A stretch of 64,000 nt of DNA from Paraburkholderia sp. C35. GTDB taxonomy: Bacteria > Pseudomonadota > Gammaproteobacteria > Burkholderiales > Burkholderiaceae. This document shows, one piece after another, positions 18,431 through 27,773 of the stretch; positions within the stretch are counted from its first letter, which is position 1; every line of letters starts with the position of its first letter. The DNA lies in assembly GCF_003121405.1 (NCBI RefSeq), contig NZ_QBUY01000002.1:1-64000 (forward strand). The letters are read 5' to 3'. A program made the translations under genes and the position numbers. Below the pieces are notes generated by a model. That model was given only the letters and a program-made list of their open reading frames with translations. It did not search any database and was not told the DNA's origin.

Positions 18431-19099
18431 ATGCTCATTAACGCCGATTTCACGCGCCGCGCCATCGTGGCGTCCCACGAATACCAATGGGTCGCCTCGC
18501 CTCAGAGCGGCGTCGAACGCGTGATGCTGGACCGTATAGGCGCCGAGAAGGCACGCTCAACCAGCATCGTGCGGTACGCACCCGGTTCCCACTTTCCTCG
18601 CCACCTTCACCCTGGCGGCGAAGAAATCCTTGTACTGGCCGGCATGCTCTCCGAAGGGGACGAGCACTACCCGGTGGGCTGGTATCTGCGCAATCCGCCT
18701 GACTCGAGCCACCAACCGTCCAGTGTCGAGGGCGCCGTCATCTTCGTCAAACTCCAGCAGATGCAGGCCCACGAGCAGCATCGCGTGCGCATCAACACCC
18801 GCGATCCTGCCGCGTGGCACCGCCAAAGTGGTCGCGAGGTCTGCCCGTTATTCTCAAACGAGGCGGAACAGGTCTGTCTGCAACGACTTGCCCCGAATGA
18901 ACTTCTGCTTGCCGAACCTGTGGAAGGCGCCGAGCTGCTCGTGCTGGCTGGCGACGTGGTGGCAGGTGGGCAGTCCTATGGGCACGGCAGCTGGATGCGC
19001 GTGCCCGTTGGCGAGTCCCTCGATATCGCCGCTGGCGCGCATGGCGCCACCGTCTATCTCAAGACCGGTCACCTGGCTGGCATGGCGATGGAGGCATAG
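18431..19099 (+). CDS. Cupin domain protein (ChrR-type, double cupin)
   Basis: A 222-residue protein with two cupin-like halves. The first has FPRHLHPGGEEILVLAGML near residues 56-74, with histidines and glutamates typical of metal ligands; the second repeats the fold (AGDVVAGGQSYGHGSWMRVP near residue 177) with fewer ligands. It resembles the cupin part of ChrR anti-sigma factors, but the zinc-binding anti-sigma N-terminal domain is missing and no sigma factor lies nearby. It may be a small-molecule sensor or an oxygenase-like enzyme. It is two bases from the amine-oxidase start. Confidence 0.8.
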   Translation: MLINADFTRRAIVASHEYQWVASPQSGVERVMLDRIGAEKARSTSIVRYAPGSHFPRHLHPGGEEILVLAGMLSEGDEHYPVGWYLRNPPDSSHQPSSVEGAVIFVKLQQMQAHEQHRVRINTRDPAAWHRQSGREVCPLFSNEAEQVCLQRLAPNELLLAEPVEGAELLVLAGDVVAGGQSYGHGSWMRVPVGESLDIAAGAHGATVYLKTGHLAGMAMEA

Positions 19100-19101
19100 C
19101 C

Positions 19102-20241
19102 ATGCAAACTGCACGCATTGCGATTGTTGGTGCTGGGTTAAGCGGTCTGTATGCCGCTTATCTCCTGGAGCGTCGAGGCATCAGGGAGTACGTGCTGCTG
19201 GAAGCAAGGAACACACTCGGCGGCCGGATCGCGTCCGTCAGTGCGTCGGAGCAGGCTATGGCTGACTCCACCAGCACCAGCGACCGGTTCGACCTGGGGC
19301 CGGCCTGGTTTTGGCCCGATTACCAGCGCGAATTGGACCGCCTGGTCCATGACCTGGGACTGGAACGTTTCAAGCAATTCGAAACGGGCGATATGGTGGT
19401 GGAACGCTCACGCGACGAGCCGCCCGTGCGCGTTCGTGGTTACGTCAACTCGCCGGCCTCGGTCCGTCTGACGGGCGGCATGGGCGCACTGATCGACGCT
19501 TTGCGCAGCAGGCTCGATCCGGCACGGATCGTTACCGGCCAGGCAGTGCGCCGCCTGCGCAACATGGAAGCACATCTCGAGCTGGAGAGCGAAAACGGTG
19601 ATGGCCACCTCACGGTCTGGCGCGCTGAGCATGTGTTGCTGGCGCTGCCTCCGCGCCTGGTCGAGAACACCATCGCGTTCGAGCCTGCGTTGCCGCAAGC
19701 ACTGGCTCAGCAGTGGCGCGCAACAGCAACGTGGATGGCGTCCCACGCTAAATACGTTGCTATCTACGACAGCCCGTTCTGGCGCGAGCATGGACTGTCC
19801 GGCGAGGCCCGCAGTGCACATGGGCCGCTGAGCGAAATCCACGATGCCTCCATGCCCGGCGGCAGCGCGGCGCTGTTTGGGTTCTTCGGCGTGCCGCCGC
19901 ACGTGCGCAAGAACGTCTCCGAAGACGTTTTGCGCACACAGTGCCGTGCGCAACTCGCGCGTCTGTTTGGGCCGCAAGCATCGACGCCTCGCGCCGAGGT
20001 CATCAAGGACTGGGCGCGAGAGCCCTATACAGCCACTGCCGCCGATCTGGACGCGACGGGACATCACGCTGAAGCACCTCCCAGCACAGCCGCGTCCGGC
20101 CCCTGGCGCGGACGTTTAACCGGCATCGCCAGCGAATGGTCATTGCATTTTCCGGGCTATGTAGCTGGTGCCATTGAGGCTGCACGGGTAGCAGTCCAGG
20201 CGTTGCCCTCGTTTTCGCTTATCCCGACGCCATTCCGTTAA
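19102..20241 (+). CDS. FAD-dependent amine oxidase family protein
   Basis: A 379-residue flavoprotein. The N-terminal dinucleotide motif is GAGLSGLYAAYLLERRG at residues 10-26, followed by LLEARNTLGGRI, both typical of monoamine/polyamine oxidases; LTGGMGALIDALRSRL near residue 126 is also a family feature. It is shorter than most amine oxidases (about 450), with the C-terminal FAD-contact block (SEWSLHFPGYVAGAIEAARVA near residue 345) still present. It would oxidise an amine to an aldehyde plus ammonia and H2O2. The semialdehyde dehydrogenase 400 bases downstream could take the aldehyde. Substrate unknown. Confidence 0.85.
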   Translation: MQTARIAIVGAGLSGLYAAYLLERRGIREYVLLEARNTLGGRIASVSASEQAMADSTSTSDRFDLGPAWFWPDYQRELDRLVHDLGLERFKQFETGDMVVERSRDEPPVRVRGYVNSPASVRLTGGMGALIDALRSRLDPARIVTGQAVRRLRNMEAHLELESENGDGHLTVWRAEHVLLALPPRLVENTIAFEPALPQALAQQWRATATWMASHAKYVAIYDSPFWREHGLSGEARSAHGPLSEIHDASMPGGSAALFGFFGVPPHVRKNVSEDVLRTQCRAQLARLFGPQASTPRAEVIKDWAREPYTATAADLDATGHHAEAPPSTAASGPWRGRLTGIASEWSLHFPGYVAGAIEAARVAVQALPSFSLIPTPFR

Positions 20242-20642
20242 GAGCAGTGGCTGCGGGTCAGTACTGGAAGACGAACCGCCGGATTTACGTCGTCGTCTGG
20301 TGGCACAGTACCCGGCGGTCAACCTAGAGCGCGGCTTAAATCTCCGTTTATTTGGCATTCAAGACACCGCGAGAGTGGCTTACCGTTAACAGACGGACGG
20401 ATCAGGAGGAGTTCGACTCTCGAGACCCGTTTCGTGCGGCCGGATCGCCGGTCTCAACGTAGAAGGTTCGGGTCTACAACGCAAATCGTTGCTGCTTTTC
20501 ATCGCGTTCCTATCTCGCGAGGAACAGGCACGCCAGTGGACTGTCAACGAAGATCCGGATCGATCAAGCCAAACCAGCCATCGCCCTTCACCCGATGAGC
20601 GGCGCATGGATGCTGACTACCCTCTATCAGAAGGAAGCCGTC
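20242..20642. other. Intergenic region before the semialdehyde dehydrogenase gene
   Basis: About 400 bases with no recognisable gene. One short plus-strand frame near 20254-20388 looks protein-like but matches no family I know. AGAAGGAAG at 20629-20637 is a fair ribosome-binding site for the ATG at 20643. Confidence 0.35.
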
Positions 20643-22019
20643 ATGGCATATCAAACGATCAACCCGACGACCAACGAACTGATCAAGACCTACCCCAATC
20701 TCACCGACGCCGACATCGAGGCAGCACTGGCGGCTGCTCACAAGCTCTATAAATCGAGTTGGGCGCAGGGCCCAATCCAATCTCGCTTGCAGGTCCTCGA
20801 ACGCCTCGCCGATCTCATCGATGCCCGCGCCGAGGAACTCGCCAGGATTTGCGTCCAGGAAATGGGGAAGCTGATCTCCGACGCTCGCGACGAGGTGTGG
20901 ATCATCGCCGAGATCGCCCGCTTCTATGCTCGCAAGGCCGAAGGCTTCCTGGCACCAGTCAAGATTGATTCCGCGCTTGGCGAAGCCTGGATTCAACATC
21001 ATCCGCTTGGCGTCATGATGGTCGTCGAGCCGTGGAACTTTCCCTATTATCAATTGATGCGGGTGCTCGCGCCGAACTTCGCCGCCGGCAATCCCGTTAT
21101 CTCCAAGCACGCGAGCATCGTCCCCCACTGCGCGACTATATTCGAAGAGCTGGTAAACAAAGCTGGCGCGCCAAAGGGCGCGTGGGCAAACCTGTTTATC
21201 ACGTCGAGCCAGGTCGCCAACATCATCGCCGATGACCGGATCGTCGGTGCCGCCATGACCGGGTCCGAAGGCGCCGGCGCTGCCATCGCCACGCAAGCCG
21301 CCAAGCACCTGAAGAAATCGACTCTCGAGATGGGCGGCAATGACGTCTTCGTTGTCCTTGAGGACGCGGATATGGACAAGGCCATCGACGCCGGCGTATT
21401 TTCCCGCTTGCACATCTCTGGCCAGGAGTGCATTTGCGCGAAGCGCTTCGTGCTCCATGAAAAGATCGCCGATGAATTCCTCGAACGCTTCACCCATGCC
21501 ATGGCGAAGGTAAAGATCGGCGATCCGATGGAAGAAGACACCAGGCTGGGACCGCTTTCCTCGGCAGAGGCCAGCGTGGGTCTTGCCAAACAGGTCCAAC
21601 GCGCCGTGGACGCCGGCGCGACACTGCATCTTGGCGGCAAGCCGGTGGACCGTCCGGGTAACTTCTTCGAGCCTACAATCCTGACCAACGTGACACGCGA
21701 CAACCCGGCCTATTTCGAAGAGTTCTTCGGCCCGGTTGCACAAATCTACGTCGTCAAGAACGACGATGAGGCTGTGGACCTCGCCAACGATTCTCGCTTC
21801 GGCCTCGCGGGTGTGGTGTTCTCCAGGGACATCCAACGTGCGAAAGCCTTGGCCTCGCGCATCGAGACAGGCGCCATCTGGATCAACACCTTCGCGTCGA
21901 CAGCGCCTGAGCTTCCCTTTGGCGGTGTCAAGCGTTCGGGCTACGGCCGCGAGTTGTCAGAGCTCGGGATCAAGGAATTCGTCAACCAGAAGCTCGTCCT
22001 TGTCAGCAACGCCGCGTGA
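20643..22019 (+). CDS. NAD(P)-dependent aldehyde dehydrogenase, succinate-semialdehyde type
   Basis: A 458-residue enzyme. MAYQTINPTTNELIKTYPNL at the N-terminus is typical of Sad/GabD-like succinate-semialdehyde dehydrogenases. The general base lies in LEMGGNDVFVVLEDADMD near residue 230, and the catalytic cysteine in SGQECICAKRF near residue 263. It oxidises a semialdehyde to the dicarboxylate in the cytoplasm. The frame upstream to 20595 is not conserved, so the ATG at 20643 is preferred. It may work with the amine oxidase before it or with the omega-aminotransferase at 23898. Confidence 0.9.
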   Translation: MAYQTINPTTNELIKTYPNLTDADIEAALAAAHKLYKSSWAQGPIQSRLQVLERLADLIDARAEELARICVQEMGKLISDARDEVWIIAEIARFYARKAEGFLAPVKIDSALGEAWIQHHPLGVMMVVEPWNFPYYQLMRVLAPNFAAGNPVISKHASIVPHCATIFEELVNKAGAPKGAWANLFITSSQVANIIADDRIVGAAMTGSEGAGAAIATQAAKHLKKSTLEMGGNDVFVVLEDADMDKAIDAGVFSRLHISGQECICAKRFVLHEKIADEFLERFTHAMAKVKIGDPMEEDTRLGPLSSAEASVGLAKQVQRAVDAGATLHLGGKPVDRPGNFFEPTILTNVTRDNPAYFEEFFGPVAQIYVVKNDDEAVDLANDSRFGLAGVVFSRDIQRAKALASRIETGAIWINTFASTAPELPFGGVKRSGYGRELSELGIKEFVNQKLVLVSNAA

Positions 22020-22173
22020 TATCAAGCCGTCGAGGGCCGCGCCGGATGCAGCCCTTGACCAGGCACATCGAGAACGGATGCATAACGCTCAAACACCCAC
22101 ATTACACTTCGGCAACCGGAGTGCCGAAGTGTAGATATCCGCATATTACGATTTCAGATCGATCTTCACGCAT

Positions 22174-23349
22174 TCAGAACTTGTGTCTAATACCAACAAG
22201 ACCGATGAGCTGACGATCCGAAGTCGAGGCAGACGCAAACGCGAGTTGGGCAACCGCACTATGTCCCGTCGAATCGTGACCGCTCGCCTTTTGGAAGAAA
22301 GCGAGTGCATACAGGTCAGTGCGCTTCGACAGGAAGTAATTGGCACCCAGATCGACCTGGTTGTACTTTGCACCGCTTTGCCCGGCGAGGCTGGAACCCT
22401 GAGTGTAGGCATACGCTGCGGCCACTTGCAGTGTCGGTGTCAAGTAGTACTTTGCGCTCGTTTCATAAATGTTAAACACTGCAGAGCCTCGAGTCAGCGG
22501 CGCGGCTCCGCCCGCAATCGCAGTCGACCCAAGCTTGCCGTACACCGTGTTGCTATATGCGGCGGATATCGAGCCAGCACCGATCTTGTAACTCGCCCCC
22601 ACTGCCGCAATCTGTTGGGTCGCCGCCGAAGCAAATCCGCTGATCACCGGACCCGACATATTTGAACCAGTGGCGCTGTCATTGGTACGGGTGCCAAAGA
22701 CCGAGAAATTTGGATTTTTCGCGTACGTGAAGGCGGCACCGATCGTCACTGGGCCTGCGTTATAGCCCGTTCCGAGAGAGTAGATCTCATTTCGCGTAAA
22801 GTTTCCTGCGACACCACCGACGCTGTACTGGGCGCCAAAAGAGAAACCCGCGTATGACGGAGATCTGTATTTGACGGAGTTATTAAACCGATAAGTGCCG
22901 TCCAGATTGTCGAGGTCCGCGGGATGCGCACCAAATCCAGCGCCAGACGCCGCCCAGTCGCCACCTGCCGTCAGCGGCCCGACGTAGTCGTACTCGGTTG
23001 GATACTGTCGTCCTAGTGTTGCCGTGCCCCATGTGGGAGAAGTGAAGCCAACATAAACCTGGCGTCCAAAGAACGTCCCATTCTGGCCAAGCGAACCAGT
23101 CGATCCATTGAAGCCACTCTCAAGAACGAATATCGCGCTGAGATTGCCGCCAAGATCTTCTGAACCCCGGACACCCCAGCGGCTTCCCGATACATTGCCG
23201 CTTGTCAAAGCATACTGGCGATGGCCGCCTGCATTTGTGTTGACAAGAAGTCCTTCGTCAATAATCCCATATAGCGTTACGCTGCTCTGCGCGTAAGCGT
23301 TAAACGCGATCCCTGTCAGCGCAGAAAACGCGATTATCATTTTCTTCAT
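22174..23349 (-). CDS. Outer-membrane porin, OmpC/Gram-negative porin family
   Basis: A 391-residue outer-membrane beta-barrel. The signal peptide MKKMIIAFSALTGIAFNAYA ends before QSSVTLYGIIDEGL, the hallmark start of Burkholderia-type trimeric porins. The sequence alternates polar and hydrophobic residues and ends with phenylalanine after HK (GLVGIRHKF), the C-terminal signal for barrel insertion. The RBS AAGGAAT precedes the ATG at 23349. It lets small solutes into the periplasm and may feed the neighbouring amine catabolic genes; substrate preference is unknown. Confidence 0.95.
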   Translation of the reverse strand: MKKMIIAFSALTGIAFNAYAQSSVTLYGIIDEGLLVNTNAGGHRQYALTSGNVSGSRWGVRGSEDLGGNLSAIFVLESGFNGSTGSLGQNGTFFGRQVYVGFTSPTWGTATLGRQYPTEYDYVGPLTAGGDWAASGAGFGAHPADLDNLDGTYRFNNSVKYRSPSYAGFSFGAQYSVGGVAGNFTRNEIYSLGTGYNAGPVTIGAAFTYAKNPNFSVFGTRTNDSATGSNMSGPVISGFASAATQQIAAVGASYKIGAGSISAAYSNTVYGKLGSTAIAGGAAPLTRGSAVFNIYETSAKYYLTPTLQVAAAYAYTQGSSLAGQSGAKYNQVDLGANYFLSKRTDLYALAFFQKASGHDSTGHSAVAQLAFASASTSDRQLIGLVGIRHKF

Positions 23350-23897
23350 CTGCATTCCTTGGAAATTTTCGCTAGTCGGTCTCAAGCTGCGGTGTGGCAC
23401 CACAAGGCACTTGCATCAGGCAGCACCTGGAAGAATTCTTGGTGGCCAATTTGACTGGCTCTATGTACGAAAGGTAGGAAATGCGCAGTTCGCTTTCATA
23501 TGGAACGATGCGTAGGCCCTTGAGGCATTTCCTTCGGTACAAGACGTGCTCGGCGTGCTTCCCTCAATGCTGGTTCTTTGCAACGATTGCGTTGCAAAAT
23601 CTACCTCGTGATGGCCAACGTGTTTGGTCAAGGCCTCGACGTGCTGCTCGACGAGCATTGCTCTCGAATGCGGATATTTAAATCAAGTTTTGCTCGGCCC
23701 TGGAGGAAGACCGACGATTTAGGAATAGATAACGTTTGATCCAGACGTCTGTCTGTTCAAATCAAGCTTCCTCCCGATCTCGTGCCTCAGTTGCTTGATT
23801 GCCAGATTTGCTGCGGTAGCTCGCGGCAGAAGGCAAACGGATGGATGAGCAGTCGACGACTGCAGTGCCAATCCTTCTCTTGCAGCGAGGTAACTTA
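23350..23897. other. Intergenic region between divergent porin and aminotransferase genes
   Basis: About 550 bases between divergent genes. It contains the hairpin-like palindrome at 23577-23598 and otherwise nothing I recognise. It presumably holds both promoters. A short minus-strand frame around 23700-23830 looks protein-like but belongs to no family I know. Confidence 0.4.
23577..23598. promoter_or_regulatory. Inverted repeat TTTGCAACG-N4-CGTTGCAAA
   Basis: Perfect 9-bp arms around ATTG, lying between the divergent porin and aminotransferase genes. Form and position fit an operator for a dimeric repressor; there is no T-tract in either direction that would make it a good terminator. The binding protein is unknown. 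Confidence 0.45.
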
Positions 23898-25292
23898 ATG
23901 AATAAGGACGCCCTGATTCAGGCGGACCGCCAACATCTCATTCATCCTGTCATTGGATACCGGGCACATGAGACTCGTGGCGTGACGATTCTCGATTCCG
24001 GACAAGGAGTCTGGCTGACAGATGTAGACGGTCATCGTCTACTCGACGCGTTCGCGGGGTTATGGTGTGTCAACACGGGCTATGGTCAGCAGAGCATCGT
24101 TGAGGCTGCGGCCCGACAGATGACAAAGCTCCCGTATGCGACCGGATATTTCCACTTCGGATCGGAACCTGCGATTGAACTCGCAGACAGGTTGACTTCT
24201 CTCGCGCCGGACGCACTCACCCGCGTGTACTTTTCGCTCGGAGGGTCGGACGCGGTTGACTCAGCCGCAAGGTTCATCACGCACTACTACAACGCGCTCG
24301 GTAAGCCTCATAAAAAGCATTTTGTCGCCCTCGAGCGCGGCTATCACGGTTCGTCCTCCTTTGGCTCGGGATTGACTGCCCTGCCTGTTTTTCATCGCAA
24401 CTTTGATCTTCCCCTGGCTACACAACACCATATCCCGTCGCCGTATCCGTATCGCAGCGCGACGCCCGACGACGCACAAGCCATTATCGAGGCCTCGGTC
24501 AGGGCACTGGAAGCGAAAGTCCATGAGCTCGGCGCGCACAATGTCGCTGCATTTTTTTGTGAACCCGTGCAGGGATCCGGTGGCGTGATCGTGCCGCCTC
24601 GCGGCTGGCTCAGGGCAATGCGCGACGCGTGTACGCGGCTCGACATTCTGTTCGTGGCAGACGAAGTCATTACGGGATTCGGCCGGACGGGACCACTGTT
24701 TGCCTGTCAGGCCGAAGACGTTCAACCCGATCTGATGACCGTCGCCAAAGGCCTCACGGCCGGCTACGCTCCAATGGGCGCGGTGCTGATGGCGGAGCAC
24801 GTGTACCAGGCAATCGCGACAGGCGCAGCCCCAGACGTACCGATCGGCCATGGCCAGACTTATTCTGCACACCCGGTTAGCGCGGCCATTGGGCTTGAGG
24901 TGCTACGCCTGTATCACGAGGGTGGGCTGCTCGCCAATGGGCAAGCACGGGCATCACAGTTCGAGGCCGGGCTCGAGGCTCTTGTGGATCACCCACTTGT
25001 GGGTAACGCACGATATCGCGGATTGCTTGGCGCACTGGAACTCGTCAGTGACAAGTCGACACGAGCGCCGTTCGATGCATCCCTTAAGTTACCCGCACGC
25101 CTGTTCGAAGCGGCTTATCGCAACGGAATCATCTTCCGTGCGTTCGGCGATAACGTTCTCGGGTTCGCTCCTGCGCTGTGTCTGACCAGCGACGAGTGTG
25201 AAGAAATGTTCGCTCGCGTAAAGGCCACGCTTGATGACATGCTGGAATTCAAGGACGTTCGTTCGGCTTTGCGCGGCGGGGCACTCGTCTGA
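23898..25292 (+). CDS. Class III (omega) aminotransferase, PLP-dependent
   Basis: A 464-residue PLP enzyme. Family landmarks are LLDAFAGLWCVNTGYG near residue 50, the SLGGSDAVDSA region near residue 115, the PLP-binding DEVITGFGRTG near residue 255, and the Schiff-base lysine in MTVAKGLTAGYAPMGA near residue 285. It resembles bacterial taurine/beta-alanine/putrescine:pyruvate aminotransferases, moving an omega-amino group to pyruvate and leaving an aldehyde. GAGG lies 8 bases before the ATG at 23898. An aldehyde-dehydrogenase fragment follows one base after the stop, so this was once an aminotransferase-dehydrogenase operon. Confidence 0.92.
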   Translation: MNKDALIQADRQHLIHPVIGYRAHETRGVTILDSGQGVWLTDVDGHRLLDAFAGLWCVNTGYGQQSIVEAAARQMTKLPYATGYFHFGSEPAIELADRLTSLAPDALTRVYFSLGGSDAVDSAARFITHYYNALGKPHKKHFVALERGYHGSSSFGSGLTALPVFHRNFDLPLATQHHIPSPYPYRSATPDDAQAIIEASVRALEAKVHELGAHNVAAFFCEPVQGSGGVIVPPRGWLRAMRDACTRLDILFVADEVITGFGRTGPLFACQAEDVQPDLMTVAKGLTAGYAPMGAVLMAEHVYQAIATGAAPDVPIGHGQTYSAHPVSAAIGLEVLRLYHEGGLLANGQARASQFEAGLEALVDHPLVGNARYRGLLGALELVSDKSTRAPFDASLKLPARLFEAAYRNGIIFRAFGDNVLGFAPALCLTSDECEEMFARVKATLDDMLEFKDVRSALRGGALV

Positions 25293-25293
25293 G

Positions 25294-25776
25294 ATGACAG
25301 AATCTTGCAGGCATTGCCGGTTCATTGTTTTCGACGACGCAGACATCGACGCATCTGTTTCGGCGTTGATCGACGCAAGGTTCGGAAATGTCGGAGATAG
25401 ATGCAGTTTCCCAGATCATATTTACGTGCAGTCAAATATCTACGATGAATTTTCCTTACGTCTTGTTGAGCGTGTAAGTACGCTTCGCGTAGGTCCCGCT
25501 ACAGATCGACTCGCACACATTGGGCCGATGATTAATGCGGAAGCCGTCGCGAAGATCGCGCAGCACGTTGGCGATGCTATCGAGCGTGGCGCCAATTTGC
25601 TTACGGGAGGCAAACGCCTTGAAGCGCCAGGTTCGAACTTTTATGCTCCCACCGTACTTTCCGACGTTCAGCGGGACATGCGGCTCTTTCACGAGGCGAC
25701 ATCTGCGTTATTGATGCCGCTCATCCGCTTTGAAGATGAACAGGAGATAGTCGAACTCGCGAATTCCACATCCTAA
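25294..25776 (+). pseudogene. Internal fragment of a succinate-semialdehyde-dehydrogenase-like gene
   Basis: The 160-residue frame matches only the middle of an aldehyde dehydrogenase: FIVFDDADIDASVSALIDAR corresponds to the stretch after the general base; GNVGDRCSF is a damaged catalytic-cysteine region (normally G-Q-x-C); VLSDVQRDMRLFHEA, which would normally end in EETFGP, has lost that motif. The N-terminal 230 or so residues and the C-terminal 100 or so are missing, and the frame stops after VELANS. A functional dehydrogenase is unlikely. It follows the aminotransferase by one base, showing a lost two-gene operon; the intact enzyme at 20643-22019 may substitute. Confidence 0.8.
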
Positions 25777-25945
25777 GCGAAGGAAGCCAAATTCGAGTAG
25801 CCAACATACAGGAAAAAAACGACGCCAGGCAACACTTAAAGTCAACGTCCTAAATCTCCGCGTAAACGGCATTTGTGAGTTCGGGCTGCAAGCGTAGTTT
25901 ATGTTCACTGGCTCAATGAAGAGTCAGTGGAGACGGAGAACCACG

Positions 25946-26743
25946 ATGAGCAGTTCCTCCCCAAAAGGTGTCGCCGTGATCACAGGCGCATCCGCCGGAA
26001 TTGGCGCGATTTACGCCGACCGGCTCGCCAAACGCGGTTATGACCTGTTCCTTGTCGCTCGCAATGAGCAGCGACTGAAAGCCTCTGCCGAGCACCTGCA
26101 CGCTACAACGGGGGTTCAGGTGACACCGCTGGCGGCCGACCTGAATGACAAGGTTGGACTGGCCCGGATAGAAAAGATACTCCGCGAAGACTCGCGCATT
26201 ACCATGCTGGTCAACAATGCAGGCATCGGCTCGGTCGCGTCGCTTCTGCAGGCCGATGTCGACAAGATGCAAGCGATGATCGAACTGAACATCACTGCGC
26301 TGACCCGCCTCACCTATGCTGTCGCCCCTGCTTTCGTGGCGCGCGGGAACGGCACTATCATCAATATCTCGTCGGTCGTGGGCATAGCTGTCGAGAACCT
26401 CAATGGCGTTTACAGCGCGTCGAAGTCCTATGTTTTGAGCTTTGGCCATTCGTTGCAGAAAGACCTGGCCAGCAAGGGCGTGCGCATCCAGACGGTGCTA
26501 CCCGGCGCCACGGCCGCCGAGTTCTGGGACGTGGCAGGATACGCTCCCCAGAAGACTTCCGATATCACCATGCGGGCGGAGGATCTCGTCGACGCGGCGC
26601 TGAACGGTCTCGACGCAGGAGAGCTGGTGACTATTCCTGGTCTGCACGAAGCCGAGGCATGGACTCGCTGGGAGCAAGACCGTCGCGAGATGTCCGCAAA
26701 ATTCCTGAACCCGAAACCCGCCCCGCGCTATCACATCGCGTGA
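25946..26743 (+). CDS. SDR family oxidoreductase, mirror copy A
   Basis: A 265-residue short-chain dehydrogenase. TGASAGIGAIYADRLAKRGYD at the N-terminus binds NAD(P), NNAG is near residue 90, and the catalytic YSASK is near residue 160. A close paralogue lies in opposite orientation at 28672-29478, and both are followed by a DJ-1/PfpI gene. The chosen ATG at 25946 has GGAG upstream; an in-frame ATG at 25916 is less likely. Bacterial relatives are often induced by electrophiles and reduce reactive carbonyls; that role here is inferred from the PfpI partner. Confidence 0.9.
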   Translation: MSSSSPKGVAVITGASAGIGAIYADRLAKRGYDLFLVARNEQRLKASAEHLHATTGVQVTPLAADLNDKVGLARIEKILREDSRITMLVNNAGIGSVASLLQADVDKMQAMIELNITALTRLTYAVAPAFVARGNGTIINISSVVGIAVENLNGVYSASKSYVLSFGHSLQKDLASKGVRIQTVLPGATAAEFWDVAGYAPQKTSDITMRAEDLVDAALNGLDAGELVTIPGLHEAEAWTRWEQDRREMSAKFLNPKPAPRYHIA

Positions 26744-26852
26744 CGCGTTGCTTAAGGGCTGCGTGATCTGCAGCGACTTTCTCCCGAGTAATCCCATTTA
26801 TTTTCAAGCGACCAACGATCCGTTGGCGTTCGCTCCATAAAAGGTGATCCTT

Positions 26853-27647
26853 ATGTCCAAAGGTAAAGTTCTCGTGATCATGTCGAGCGCCAATACGCTC
26901 GATCTGAAGGATGGTAAAACCTATTCGACCGGGTACTATCTGAACGAGTTTGTTGTGCCGTACCGCAAGCTGCTCGAGGCCGGGTATGAGCCGGTGATTG
27001 CCAACCCGAAAGGCGACCGTCCGGTGATGGATGCCAACTCCAACAACGCCATGTTCTTCGGCGGTGACGACTCGGCTCGGGCAGATGCACTCAGGTTCGC
27101 GGAGGATCTGGCGCTACTCGATCGGCCGAAAACCTTGGCGGCGATGCTTGAAGAAGGTACTGACAGTTATGTTGGACTATTCATCCCGGGTGGCCACGCG
27201 CCGATGGCGGATCTGCTGAAGGACAAGAACCTCGGCAAGATATTGACCAGCTTCCACGATACAGCGCGTCCGACCGGTATTATCTGCCACGGCCCGATTG
27301 TGCTTCTTTCCGCCCTGCCGGATCCCGACGCGTTCATCGCCTCAATGATCGCGGGTGACGGCAAGGCCAGTTCTCTCAACGCGGGCTGGCCTTACGCGGG
27401 CTACCGCTTGACAGTCTTCGCGACAGGCGAGGAGCAGGCTCTCGAGGGCCCCAGCGGACTGGGCGGGAACGTTCAATACTACCCTGTCAACGCTTTGGCC
27501 GAAGCCGGAGCCCGTGTCGAGACCATCGCAAACTGGCACCCTAACGTGGTGGTTGATCGCGAACTGATTACTGGCCAACAGCCAATGTCTGCCGCGGCGT
27601 TTGGCGACGCTCTCGTAGCAAAACTCAGAGAGCAGGTCGGGCACTAA
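26853..27647 (+). CDS. DJ-1/PfpI family protein (type 1 glutamine amidotransferase-like), cytoplasmic copy
   Basis: A 264-residue DJ-1/PfpI-superfamily protein, close to the Hsp31/glyoxalase III group. The nucleophile cysteine is in TGIICHGPIVLLS near residue 147, and the conserved acidic region FIPGGHAPMADL near residue 112. Such proteins act as glutathione-independent glyoxalases, deglycases or chaperones; which applies cannot be told. AAGGTGAT lies 5 bases before the ATG at 26853. No signal peptide is present, unlike its convergent paralogue at 27774-28640. It is probably co-transcribed with the SDR gene 109 bases upstream. Confidence 0.88.
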   Translation: MSKGKVLVIMSSANTLDLKDGKTYSTGYYLNEFVVPYRKLLEAGYEPVIANPKGDRPVMDANSNNAMFFGGDDSARADALRFAEDLALLDRPKTLAAMLEEGTDSYVGLFIPGGHAPMADLLKDKNLGKILTSFHDTARPTGIICHGPIVLLSALPDPDAFIASMIAGDGKASSLNAGWPYAGYRLTVFATGEEQALEGPSGLGGNVQYYPVNALAEAGARVETIANWHPNVVVDRELITGQQPMSAAAFGDALVAKLREQVGH

Positions 27648-27727
27648 ACCACGTCGATTCCTAACTGTGCAATTCCGTGATCTGTTCACTCAAGAACAAG
27701 CACGGTTGAAGGCTTAAGCAACAAAAT

Positions 27728-27758
27728 CGACGACCCTGGAGAGTTTCCAGGGTCGTCG
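27728..27758. terminator. Bidirectional terminator between convergent PfpI genes
   Basis: A perfect 13-bp inverted repeat (CGACGACCCTGGA and its complement) with a 5-base loop GAGTT. On the minus strand it is followed by ATTTTGTT, a fair T-tract; on the plus strand the tail is weaker. It sits exactly between the two convergent DJ-1/PfpI genes, so it can end both transcripts. Confidence 0.8.
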
Positions 27759-27773
27759 TTATGGGCTACAAAA

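Noticed and set aside
20254..20388. Plus-strand stretch with an AQYPAV sequence resembling part of the GlxA regulators
   Set aside because: Only six residues agree and the flanks differ; chance similarity.
20544..21836. Long minus-strand frame (430 codons) opposite the semialdehyde dehydrogenase gene
   Set aside because: Its translation has no family similarity and mirrors a well-conserved gene; high GC makes such antisense frames common.
20643..22019. Semialdehyde dehydrogenase as the missing last step of the glucarate route (2-oxoglutarate semialdehyde)
   Set aside because: It is 36 kb from kdgD, with no shared operator seen; nothing links them beyond enzyme class.
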